Source: Brachypterus glaber
Lineage: Eukaryota > Arthropoda > Insecta > Coleoptera > Kateretidae
Direction of reading: 5' to 3'
NCBI GenBank assembly: GCA_958510825.1
Contig: OY294051.1
Span: 32,615,667 to 32,679,666 of the forward strand
DNA length: 64,000 nt
The notes beneath the pieces are model-generated. The model saw only the letters and a list, made by a program, of their open reading frames with translations, did no database searches and was not told the DNA's origin. The position numbers and the translations under genes were made by a program. How positions within the stretch are numbered: position 1 is the first letter of the stretch; every line of letters starts with the position of its first letter. Shown piece after piece: positions 1 to 12,500 of the stretch.

Positions 1-277
1 TAATATGCCAAAATAATAAAATAATATCTATATATACGTATTTATTCAATGCAAATATATCTATTTAAATATAATTTAATGAAGAATCTTTATTGAAGAT
101 AGCACTAGCAACAATACGTCGCAAACTACAATGTTGGCACAAATCAGTTACAAAAAAGCTTAATGCTGGATTTTTCTAGAAATTCTAGACTGAAATTTAC
201 TATTATAGACACAGTGTAATAGTGTATCTAAAAACTAAATCAGCATTTTTTATTTTTAAATTATTAGCTTTACTTAC

Positions 278-3100
278 CACATAGTCTCTAGTTCTACACA
301 TAAGCTCTGCTGGAACTCCACTAGTCGCAGAAAACGTGTTATTTGGGTACAGAACATCGGACTTCACAACCCAGTTTCCTCTCACAATCACAGCAACTTT
401 TGGCAAGGTTTTCAGGAGAATATCGGGGGTTATACCCACTCCACCAGCTAGCAGCATCACTAGTTGATGAAAGTGTATGATTTGAGCTAGAAAAAAAATA
501 AAAAAGGTTAGTAGTAGTTCGATACCTACATAAACAAGAAAAAATGTCTTTGAGTGGCACGAGTGGCATTACATACGAATTTATTGCCTTTTAAGTCTCT
601 CAAAAGATTTTAAAGTGACAACACTCTTTTAAGTTTTTAACAATTCTTTTTTTAATAAGAATGCAATAAGCCTTTTGAAGAAGGTGGAATCAAGAGTACT
701 TCCACAATCAACAACAAAGGGTTAAATAGTTATAAACAATGGAACTGAGTGTGGTTCCTAGTTTTGTTTTTATTTCAATACTCTTCCAAATATGTTTACC
801 CAATTCCGTATTATTGATATGTACTGGATATTATACTATAATATATAGGCATTATCGAAAAATTTCGTAAAAATTTACCAAAAAGGCAAAAAGTTTTTTA
901 AATGTTTAATGAGTTCCATTTTAATTAGGAGTAACCTTATAAGACTAAAGGGCTCACAATAAACTTACTATCTTTTAACAGCAATCTACATTGTTCTAGT
1001 ATAGGTAATGCTCTAAGGGCATGTAATGACACTACATTTGAAGGTAATGTGGGCTCCATAGTACTTTGTTCTTGGTCCTCAGGTACTAAAAGTCTCATGT
1101 ATTCAGATTTTGATAGACTTTCTGGTAGGCAGATATCGTCAGTTGTATCTGATATTAATTTCAGTCTTTCAATCTAAAAATAAAATTTTTCTAATTTAAC
1201 AATAAAATAACTACATTTCTTTACATTTTTGTTTAACCTCGTAATATTCTACTTAATTAAGCATCCTCTAAGTTCAGGACTTGTGTGGGCTAGTAGTAGA
1301 GGGAACCACCGGCTTTAATTGCCTTTCAAACAAAACCATTTTTTTTAGTTTTTGCCCGAGTTCTTATCTCCTTGGAGTTTCAGGAGAGCTGTATTATACT
1401 AAATAAAATTTGCATATTTTTTTGCATACATAGAAAGTCTATAAAAGTATTTTGGATTAATAACTTGAAATCTCAAGCAATTTTAGCAAAATTGCGCAAC
1501 TCCTGTCAAATTATCGTAATTTTAGGTGAAATTATGAAAAAAACCGAATTTTGTTCTACCAACAAGGGCGTAAATTAAAAGAAAGAAGTGGACAAAATAA
1601 CGCTGAAAACTCACGGCTTCCAAAATCTCTGATAATCTGAAATTATATGAAGCTGAAGTTGCAACGTTTTTTTTTGCAACAAAAATTATTTTTTTTTTTA
1701 ATTGGCTCCATTTAATTTAAAAACAATAAAAAAACGGTAATTAGTAGTTTTAGATCGAATTAAGCCCTTTTGGGTCCATAAATAAATAAAAAAGAAACGT
1801 AAAAAATGTCGTATAAGTTCAAATTTGGCCATCCTCTCCAGCTCTTACTGGTACCAAATAGCCTTATATCAACTCCCTATGATAAAACTCAAAACATACC
1901 AAAAATTTACCAAGCGGAATTTAACCTAGCCCTGGCTAGATAGGTACTGTAATGAAATAAAATTAATTTTTATAAAAATAGCCAAAATTTCATGGTTATT
2001 TTACCAATTTACATACGTTAATTATCCAATAAATTACCTGCACAGTAGCCAATTTTAGTCATCATACATTTTTATCTAGATATATAAAAAATTATAACTT
2101 CTATTAAAAAAGTCTAATCTTTAATTTAAATCAGTTATTGTTTGAATAAGATTTTTTTGAATTTGAATCACTACTTCCTATGCATCAAATATAGCAATTT
2201 TTTGCAAAAAGAAGTCATTTAGTATTGGTAAGTACTATTCTGAAAAATACTTACGTTGCTCTCTGTGCTATCTTTATCATGCCAGCTACATTCAATCCAC
2301 TTTTCATCTGCACTTTTGGCTTGAATTGCTTTGTAACTATTATCACGAGCCTTTTTCCATCTTTCATTGTCCTGTTTAAATTTTACTGTGACTTGTTGTG
2401 CCATACTAGGACCAGCTTCTTCCTCATCAGATTCTGCAGAGTTTTCAGCTTCCTTTTTACGTTTTAATGTTTTCTCTAAATAGGGAAATTTTGGTCTAAA
2501 CTGAAATATACCTAAAAAAAGTTATTTCAAATTAAGAAATAACCTTAAATGTAGATTATGTTTAATATAAATACCTTTAAGGCTAGTTAAATGTATTTCT
2601 TTCCCATTAAACGCTGCTATTGCATATTTTTCTGGGTCTTTAACAGTTTTAGTAGAAGTTAAAAATAATTTATCAACAATTTCATTTTCAAAATAGGTAG
2701 TTTTATCCTTTTTATTTTGTTCAGTTTTATCAACTTCTTGGGCTATGAATTCTGCTCTTACAGTATCGAAATTAGGTGATTCTATATCTAGAGCCATTTC
2801 AAGCTTAACTTCCTCATTCTGGGGCTTGTAAAAACATTTTTTAATATTCATCTCAGTGGTGCAATCTTTTCTTCGTAAAGGATATTGAAACAAGAACAAA
2901 TTGTCTTTTAAACGTTTTGAATGAATAATTGGGATCTAAAAAAGTGTAAATATGGTAAAAACACGTTTTTTTAACACATGGATAACCTATAAATTTTACT
3001 TTTCAAGATTTTAATATGATTTACTTACCTCCTTTACTATCGGGTCATCCTCCTCAGGTTCTTTGCTTGTTGATGGCGTTTCTGTTTCCATTTTTATCAT
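278..3100 (-). CDS. Polr3E: RNA polymerase III subunit RPC5 (POLR3E), N-terminal half; cut by the left window edge
   Basis: Nuclear RNA polymerase III subunit RPC5, part of the RPC4/RPC5 heterodimer that acts in initiation and termination on tRNA and 5S genes. Coding exons on the minus strand: 3100-3029, 2935-2575, 2511-2255, 1173-969, 486-278. All junctions are GT-AG and the phases join without a break, giving 368 codons. Recognisable family stretches are LFLFQYPLRR near residue 38, the block after residue 145 (IFQFRPKFPYLEK), and in the last visible exon VRGNWVVKSDVLYP and SGVPAELMCRTRDYV, which match the animal POLR3E core. Human POLR3E is about 700 residues, so roughly half lies left of base 1; bases 1-277 read as intron. 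An in-frame ATG at 3091 is an alternative start. Head to head with Vps18. Identity is firm; exact start less so. Confidence 0.93.
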
Positions 3101-3597
3101 AATTTAAGGTTTAATTTAATTATAAATATTTAAATAATTATTTAAAAATAACAAATTTACACTTCAAAACTAACGCCAAGTAAATAACTAGTGTGAAGTT
3201 AGCAGCTATCAAATTTTCCACCCATTAAAAAAATATATATTTTCCATGTAATGGAAATAAATTTATTTATTTAATATATTAATACCTTTTTTACAAAATG
3301 AAAGTAAAGTATTAACAAGTTTGCTTCATTTCGACTAAAAAATGATGTTTCGATGTTCAGATATAGGCGAAGTTTGCTACGAATTGGAAAAAGAAAACAG
3401 TTTTGGTATTTTATCGACGATTTCAGAATGCAGATTTAGCAAATCGATCTATATTTTGTTCATCCTTGAAAAATATATTTGACAGACGTCAGATATTTGA
3501 CACTTGTCATTATTTTTAATCAACAAATTAATTTAATGTAGAATTAAGTGCAATATTTGTTATTTATTTAGGTGTAAAGTGATAAAAAGTGGTTAAA
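3101..3597. promoter_or_regulatory. Divergent promoter region between Polr3E and Vps18
   Basis: About 500 bp of AT-rich sequence separates the two start codons. No TATA box at a convincing position. Two TCGA-containing stretches (3410-3420 and 3441-3447) resemble partial DRE-like motifs, but neither is a full TATCGATA. I see no repeat here, in contrast with nearly all other noncoding DNA of this window. Confidence 0.45.
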
Positions 3598-6500
3598 ATG
3601 ACTTCTATGTTTGATCAGTATGAGCAGCCTTTGGCTAAGCCGAAAAATAATATGGTTGCAAGCGCTGAAATGGTAATATTTTCAGTTTTAGCTTTAAAAA
3701 TACATTTTTTTAACTTGAATTTTATTTTAGAGTACTTTGGGATATATAAATATGACTCAGCAGCAAGAGGAACCTATTTTTCATAGATCTCGTAAAGATT
3801 TTACACCATCAGATAAAATTACTCATGTGGCTCTCTCAAATAAATTTATGGTTGTAGCTATGGCTAATAATATTCTTTTTAGGATTAACTTACACAATCC
3901 AACACAAAATGATCGTATGTATAGTTGAAATTACTAATCTTGAGCCATGCATTTTAATTTCTAATGTTTTAACTAAACTCATTTTTAAGTTTTGTCCTAT
4001 GATGACATGGTAGAAGAATCAATTTGATTTAATCAAATGTTATTCATGGGCTTAAGTGAAAAATATAACTATAAATAACTTGCAAGGAGTTCTAAAATAT
4101 TAAAAATATTAATAAATGTATTTCATTGGTCATCCAAATGGCTTTTGATATTTTTTAATTCAATTTTTTTAGAAATTTCACTAGGAAAGTATACAACCAC
4201 ATCAAAACTAACAAATTTATTCTTGGATCCAACTGGAAACCATTTACTGCTAACTTTTGTAAAGAAGCCTGAACCTGCTAATAGGAAAACAGCAGATGCA
4301 GGCCTTGAAGTGTTATACCTTTCCAGAAAATCCAACAAATTTAAGTCAACTACAAAATTTAGAGGAAATGAGTTTACTGAAGTTGCCTGGAGTCATTTAA
4401 ATGAATCTGAAAGTTCTACTGGACCTATTTTATTAGGTAAGTTCACGCAAATCAACAAAAATAACATTTATCATACTTTTCAAAACAAGATACAGATAAT
4501 TTACCTTGTTTTTACTTACTTAAGCTTAAAAAAATATAAAAAATATTAAAATAAAAATTTGATCAGTGACAGCAGATTAAAGATAAAAAACGGGTTTTTG
4601 CCCTGAACTCCTATTTTTTTTGTCCCTGTAAAACTTATGATTATAGTATTTTTTCGATATTTTTCTTATACCAAATGTATGATTAATAATCATTGATTAT
4701 GCAAGTAAAAAGAAGGTAAATTATAAACTATTAAATAAATAAAATAAATAAATAAATAAATATGTGTATCTTGTTTTTATATGATGAAAATAAAAACGAA
4801 AAAAAAATGATGGTTTTTATATATAGAATTATCGGCTAAATTCAAAAATGTAAAAAATTACAGGGTGTTTCATTAAAACATATTTATGCCACCGGCGAAA
4901 CCGGAAGTGAAAGAAAAAATTAAATCCGCCACTTTATAGCCAATGTAAAATTATATAAATCGTTTTTATCGAATGAAGATTAATCTTAATTTTGGGAGTG
5001 GACATAAATAAATCTAACCCAGTATAAGGGCTTTTGGGGTTGACTAAACTGAATCTGATAATATTTTTTTTCTAATTCCATCCCCTGAGGGGTGGGGCTA
5101 GTTTTCGTGAAAATTGGTATACTGGGGATTATGGGGTTGCTGAAAGTGAATCTGATAATAAAAAAATTATAACTCCACCCCTTGAGGGAGGGGGTAGTTT
5201 TAGTGAAAACTGCTATATTGAGGTTTTTGAGGGTGCTGAAAGTGAATCTGATAATAAAAAAATTTAACTCCCCCTGAGGGCCGGGGGTAGTTTTTTTGAA
5301 AATTGATTAATTGGATTTTTGAGGTCGCGAAACGAGCACTAGTGGGCTGCTTAGGGGGTTGTAAATAAGGGTAGAAGGGATAAATAGGGATTTCATTAAC
5401 CTTGGGTTTGATGCTTTGATGTTCCTGATGTTCAGGTGCACATGATGGCTCCTTGTTGAGTATGGGTTTGGAACGAGAGTATTTGACACCACGAATATAT
5501 ATAACGACATGTTACATGATGCCGACTTATCACGTGAAGGTATGCCTAGCAATAACGAACGAGTCGCTAGGTAATCTTCAACCGACTTGTTTACGTGTCT
5601 GCCAATTAATATTAACGAACTAATTCACGTGTTTAGTTCCATTTCACGCGCGGAGGTGAAAAATGAGAAAGCTTTTTTACTGGGATGTGTATTTTATACT
5701 AAAAATTACATAAAAGTGCTTAAAATAATTATCTTTATTATAGGTACAACCAAAGGTTTAATTTTTGAAACAGAAATAGTGTTAGAGGGAGACAAATTTT
5801 TTACATCAGGATTTTCATCTAGTTTGGAACAATATTGGAGGCAGGTAAAACAATAAACTTTTTTTTTTAATAATTTTGATTTTATTTGTTTTTCTTACCT
5901 GTATTATAAAGCTGCCTTTACACTTAAGCAACAGCGTTGCGGCAGCACTTTTTTAGGGAATCAGAAACCAGAATCCAATTTTGTTTTTTTGTAGGGAAAA
6001 TTTGTAGGAGTGGGAGTAGACTCCCTACAATTTGTAGGCTACAAATTCCTCTCTGCTGCCAGTGTCAAGCTGCTGCTGGCTGCTGCAGGGCTGATAGTGA
6101 ATTGAATTTCACTGCAGACAGGCTGTTGCAGCAACAGTTTGATAGTCTGAGTTGGGATTGCAGCTCCCACACTGTTGTTCAAGTGTAAACTTCATTCAAG
6201 AATTGTTTTTTTTTTCTTGGAGTTAAAAAAATAATTCTAATAACAATTCTGGGGAAATATGTGACTGTTTTGTGATTATAATAACTTGAGAATGTTTTGA
6301 GGAAAGAACTATTTTTTGAAAAAACTAGTTTTTTACGAGGGGTTTATTTATTGGACAATCCTTGTACACCTATCCAACAATCTTCTACAATCCTTGACAA
6401 TTCCTTTATCTTAAATCATCTAAAATCCTCCACAATCATCTAAAATCTTCCACAATGATCTGAAATCTTCCCACATTCCTTGAAAATCTTCATTAAAATT

Positions 6501-9500
6501 TTGTACAATCTTTCACAATCTTTTTGACAATCTTCCACAATCCTTTGTTTCTTACAATCCTTGTACATTTTTTTTAATAAATAAACCCCTCGGTTTTTTA
6601 CAAGTTTTTTACCCAAAGCTCTCGGCTTTGCTTTTGGTCAAAATCGGGTAGGGCCCACGTGTGGTTTAATAATAAAAGTTTACTTTTTGTGATAACTCAG
6701 TCATACAAAATTAGTTGCACAATCTTTTTGACAATCTTCCACAATCCTTTGTTTCTCACAATCTTTGTACATTTTTTTTAATAAATAAACCCCTCGGTTT
6801 TTTACAAGTTTTTTACCCAACTTTGTTTTTGGTCAAAATCGGGTAGGGCCCACGTGTGGTTTAATAATAAAAGTTTATTTTTTGTGATAACTTAGTCATA
6901 CAGAATTAGTTTGGACTTATTATTTTTTTTTTTGAAAAGTTGTCCAAAAACTTTTTTATTTCTTTATTTATTTTTTAATTAAATATTGGCTTCAAAACAA
7001 AATAAATGTATTAAAAATAACAATTTTTATCCACTTTTTATTCTTTACAAGCTCCCTAATTATTTGCCCCTTTATGGATCAAAAGAAGTTGATGGTTTGG
7101 TATGTAAATTTAAAAAAAAATCAGAAATACTGGGTGTTTGATGTTGGACAGTGCACCATTTTTTTTAATGTTTAAGTATTATTGACTATTTTTTTTGTAC
7201 ATAGCCCTTTATAGAATTTGGATTAATATAAAGGGCCTTTTTAAAAATAAATGTATTAAAAATTAGCCTGCATTTTTTTTTTCATGTAAATCCGCAAATT
7301 TTGAAAATATTAATATTAATTCATTAAAAACCAAATCTTATGGATATTTTCAAAATTTGCGGATTTACATGAAAAAAAAAATGCAGGTTTGTCATTTGCA
7401 AAAAAAAGACTTTCTGGGATTACCACAATCTTTTTTAAACAAACCATAACTAAGACATAATTTCCCGAGAAAAAAATCAGCAAAAATACGTAAAATTAAA
7501 AAAGGAAAAAGTGCACTGCTTCCACATCTGGCAAAAATCCCAAAATATCTATCTATAATTTATCAAAATAATTTAAATTTTTTATAGGTGTTTGACATTG
7601 GAAAAGGTACCAACACACCAATAACAGGCCTGGAATATTTTAAAGCAAACAATGATAAATATATAATTTTTGCTGCAACACCAAGTAGGCTATATTACTT
7701 TGTCGGACGAGCCGAGAGTGACGAAAAACCACTTTTGCAACAAGTTTTTAATAAATATCTCAATATTTCTGAGCCTGAGACATTTTTACCCTCTGATAGT
7801 AGACTATCGTATTCAAGATTGCAATTTTGGTCTGAAAATTTAGCTACACCTGATACATTTGCTTGGATAACGGAAAAAGGAATAACATACGGATTGGTAA
7901 GAGACAAAATACTAATATTATCAAAATAAGAACATTTTAAAAAATGAAAAAGAAATGAACTTTTCTTGAGGAAAGTCTTGGTAAGAAGAAAATTATATTT
8001 ATTTCCGCGAAAATAATATCTGTCGGTGGTCGCCTGTCTGCCCGGGAAAATTTGTGTCGTTTTTAACTCTAAAACGTCTTGAAATACTTTAAATTTGCAA
8101 GAAAGGTTACTTAAAAATTGAAAAAAAAATGTCTATTTTTTGCAAAAAGCTTTTTGCATCATGTATTTATAAAAATTGGGAAAGGCATTTTGTTGTTAGC
8201 AGCAGTATTTTACTTGAGTTTTTTTTTTTGATTTTGTTTTGTTATAAAGACTTGCTGCCATATTATTATTAATTTTAAGAGCTAAAAACATGAACCTATT
8301 ATGGATTTCAATAAAAAAAGCTATGGTTTTAGATTGACCCGCAAAATGATGATACAATAAAAAAACTTGAAGTGAAAACGAAAAATATCTCATATCCCAA
8401 ACCATTATACGTAGATTATTCAGTTTCACCAAAATACCCAATATCAATAGCATTAACCCAATTCCACATTTTACTGGCTTACACGGACACGATCAAAGGC
8501 GTGTGTCTTCTCAACAAAGAAGTGGTATATGAAGACAACTATAATGAGGCATTTGGAAAACTTGTTAACGTTATAAAAGACCCAAAAACTGGAGAAATCT
8601 GGGCAATAACCGAAAATGCTGTTTTTCGTTTTAAAATCTCACGAGAAGAGAGAAACGTCTGGCAAATATTTTGTAATAACAAACAGTTTGATCTAGCCAA
8701 AAGATATTCTAGACAAAACGAAGTTTATTATAACCAAGTTTTGATCAAAGAAGCTGACATGCTGTTTGAATCCGGTGACTACATAAAAAGCGCAGAGAGG
8801 TACGCCGAAACTCAGTCGAGTTTTGAGGAGATTTGCCTGAAATTCATACAAGTGGATCAAAATGACGCCCTTAAAATTTTCCTGAGGTATAAACTAGAAA
8901 CTTTATTACCCCAAGATAAAACTCAGATAACAATGATCGTTATTTGGTTGGTAGAGTTATATTTGAATAAGCTGGAAAGTATTAGATTGCAAGGGATGGA
9001 AAAAAGTGCTACTTACGATGCTATTGAGAGGGAGTTTGACTCGTTCTTGGCGCTTGATAAGTTGTCTGGATGTATTGAGAAAAATAAATCGATAATTTAT
9101 GATCTAATGGCAAGCCATGGCGATAAATCAAATTTGATTAAGCTAACTATAATTAATAAAGATTTTGAACAGGTAAGTCACAAGGGGTAAATCAACAAGA
9201 TATAGATATTTTATAATTCTTTCTTTTCGAATTTGTACCATATTATAGTTTAACATTAAAAAGTTAATCCATGGTAAAAAACAGTTGAACAGTTGCAAGC
9301 ACCTGGTCAAAACATAGGCACTATGCACTAATTTGAAACGTTATGAAAATTAAAGTTGTGTGATCATGTGAATAGGCAACCAGTAATACACCTGCATAAT
9401 TTATTAAAGTTTGGAAGTCTGTATCTCCAAAACGTTATATTCTAGCAAAAAACTGTATATAGCATTTTTTCTAGGACTTAAAGACAGCTTTCATTTAAAA

Positions 9501-12500
9501 TATAATTTTTTGAAATCGGGTTATACATAAGTGAGATGCTAAAAAAAACGTTTTACTGCTTTAAACAAACAATTAGGAAAAAATAGTTTTTTTACCAATT
9601 TAAAATTATCTTTCATATAAGTGCTAAATTAATAAAATACAATAATAATTGCCTTAATTATAACCGAAAAACGCTAAAAATAGGAGTTTTACCCCCTTCT
9701 CACCCCCTTACCCACAAAATCTAATCAGCTCTTCGAAATACGATAAGAAACAATATGCAAAAAAAAAACGCTGGTTTGGACTTTTTCTTACTTAGAAATG
9801 GAGAGAAATGGAGTTATCGAGTTTACAGACAGACGGACGGACTCAGAAAGGTCTAAAACGTCGAGAAATGTAAAAAAAGCTTTGCAAAAAATTCTTCATG
9901 CGCGCAATGAAAAACAAAATTGATACAATGAATACGTTTTTTTTTAGCTTATTCGCCACCATATTTATAAAAACAACTTTTTGGAAGCCTTGAGTGTTCT
10001 AGAAAGCCAAAATAATTACGAATTATATTATCAATTTGCACCACTTTTGATGCAGGAGGTTCCTAAATTTATGGTGAACACGATTATTAAAAAAGGTAAA
10101 TATACTTTTTCGTGTATCTTTAGGGTGTATTTTTTTAATGACTCCCCCTTATAATTTTTGAAGGTTTCCTTTTTGAAAATAATATACCGGATAACGAATT
10201 TTCTGAATCCTGTCTCCTCCCTTTGTCCCAGAAAAAATGTTTTCTCTTAACAACGATTATTCAATTAACAGGGTCTCTTAAAAAAATAAACTTTTGACGC
10301 CCAGCGCATCGAAAAGAACAAAATGTGTCATGGGGGGTGGGCAGAACTAAAAGAATGGTGTCAATGAATATTGGAAATTGTGCTAAAAACTTATTATAAC
10401 TGCAGTAGCGAATCTAGGAAATGATCCTGGGGAGGGGGTAAAATCCAAAAACTAAAAATTTATATTCCTAAATTTAAAAAAAAACGTAAGAAAGCCATAG
10501 CGCCGCAGGCAAAGATTTTTACAAATTCTTTAATATATCTGGAACCCTATGAACCACAATAACGATTTTTTGCACATACCATTTGCAGTTTTATAAAAAT
10601 TTTCATATCTTTTATTTTTTTTTAAACAAGTAAATATTAAACTTTTTTGTGAAAACGATCGATTAGGGTCAGATTATTAAACAAGGCCTATATTGGACTA
10701 CTTTAATCATAAATTGTAACACATGTGCAATTCTTTTTTTTTCGAATTTTGATCTTGGTTTTGTTCCGTAGAAAAATATTTACCCATATACCTTAAAAAA
10801 AAACTCGTTTTGGCTCCCCTTACTGCTTTTTTTGTTGGGTAGGAAGCTATAACCCCCCTTTATTTATATCATGAAGATGCGTATTTAGAAAAAAAGTTTG
10901 CTACAAATTCTAGTTATTTTATCCGGGGGGGTATTACCCCCATTACCCCTCCCGTGGATCCGCCACTGTTAGTTATAATACAACTAATTAATATTTAATT
11001 TAATTATAATTTTTACGCATTATAAGGTAAGATTTATAAGAAGACAGATATTTATTGATATAAACATTCTTAATTTTTAAGACCTAATGGCCTAATTCCA
11101 AAATTCCAGGAGTGGTGGTTGCCGCCCCCCCCCCCCTGTACGAAGTAATGACGCCCTTGCGCCTACACTATTACCTACACGGTGTATTTGAAATAGGGTC
11201 GGAAATTTTAACAGATGGTTTTACATCATAAAAAATGACAAAAAGTTCCTATAAATATATGTCTAAAAATGCGTCATAAGGGAGCTACGCCCCTTTGAAA
11301 GTGGCTAAAAAAATCGGTTTTTATTTAATAACTCAGGAACCCTTTGAGATATATTAACGAGGTTTTGCACGTGAATTAATCCTAATAAGGCCCATCTTTG
11401 TATGTAATTTTCACGTACTTATTTAAACCAGGGGTGTGCGAAACGGGGGGGACTTTTTGTCCCAAACTTTTTTCTGTGTAACTTTTTTGCAATTTTATTT
11501 TCGAAATATGATTCCCCAGGTCAAAATACATAAAAAAGGTACTCTTGTTGTAATACTGTAGGATTAATCGTTTTCGAGAAAAATTCATTTGAAGGTGAAA
11601 TTCCACGGTTCGAGGACGAAAAATTAAATACTAAAATGTTGAAAACCAAAATTTTAATGATGCAGGGCGAATGTACATTAAAAACTAAGAAAAAAACCTC
11701 ATATACAGGTACTTCCAAAAATGAATCCTAATGGAGCTATGGTCTCCTAAATATGCACCATTTTTAAAGGGCTATGGTAGCTTTAAATGCGTTTTTTCGA
11801 CCTATATGTATGGAAACTTTTTTTCTTAGCTTTTGATGTAGAATAACATTGCATCATTAAAATTTTGGTTTTCGACATTTTAGTATTTAATTTTTCGTTC
11901 TCAAACAGTGAAATTTCACCTTCAAATTAACTTTTCTCGAAAACGGTTAATCCTACAGTATTACAACAAGAGTACCTTTTTTATGTATTTTGACCTGAGG
12001 AATCATATTTTAAAAATAAAATTGCAAAAAAGTTACACAGAAAAAAGTTTGGGACAAAAAACTGATAAGGACCCCCCTTTTCGCACACCCCTGGTTTAAA
12101 TAAGTACGTGAAAATTACATACAAAGATGGGCCTTATTAGAATTAATTCACGTGCAAAACCTCGTTAATATATCTCAAAGGGTTCCTGAGTTATTAAATA
12201 AAAACCGATTTTTTTAGCCAATTTCAAAGGGGCGTAGCTCCCTTATGACGCATTTTTAGACATGTTTATAGGAACTTTTTGTCAAATTTTATCATGTAGA
12301 ATCACCTGTTAAAATTTCCGACCCTATTTCAAATACACCCTGTATATAATTATTTTTATATTTTTAAATTATAAACAAATTTTGCATTATTTTAAAAACG
12401 CAAAGCGTGGCCTTTTTTTTTGACGCCGCTCAAAGCAATTGCTTTTTGTGCCTAAAAGTAAATCCGCCACTGGGAGAAACCAAAAGTTACAAGGGCCATA

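Noticed and set aside
5937..6188. 83-codon cysteine-rich frame
   Set aside because: It coincides with a GC-rich palindromic MITE; the cysteines come from TGC/GCTG repeats, and it lies in a Vps18 intron.
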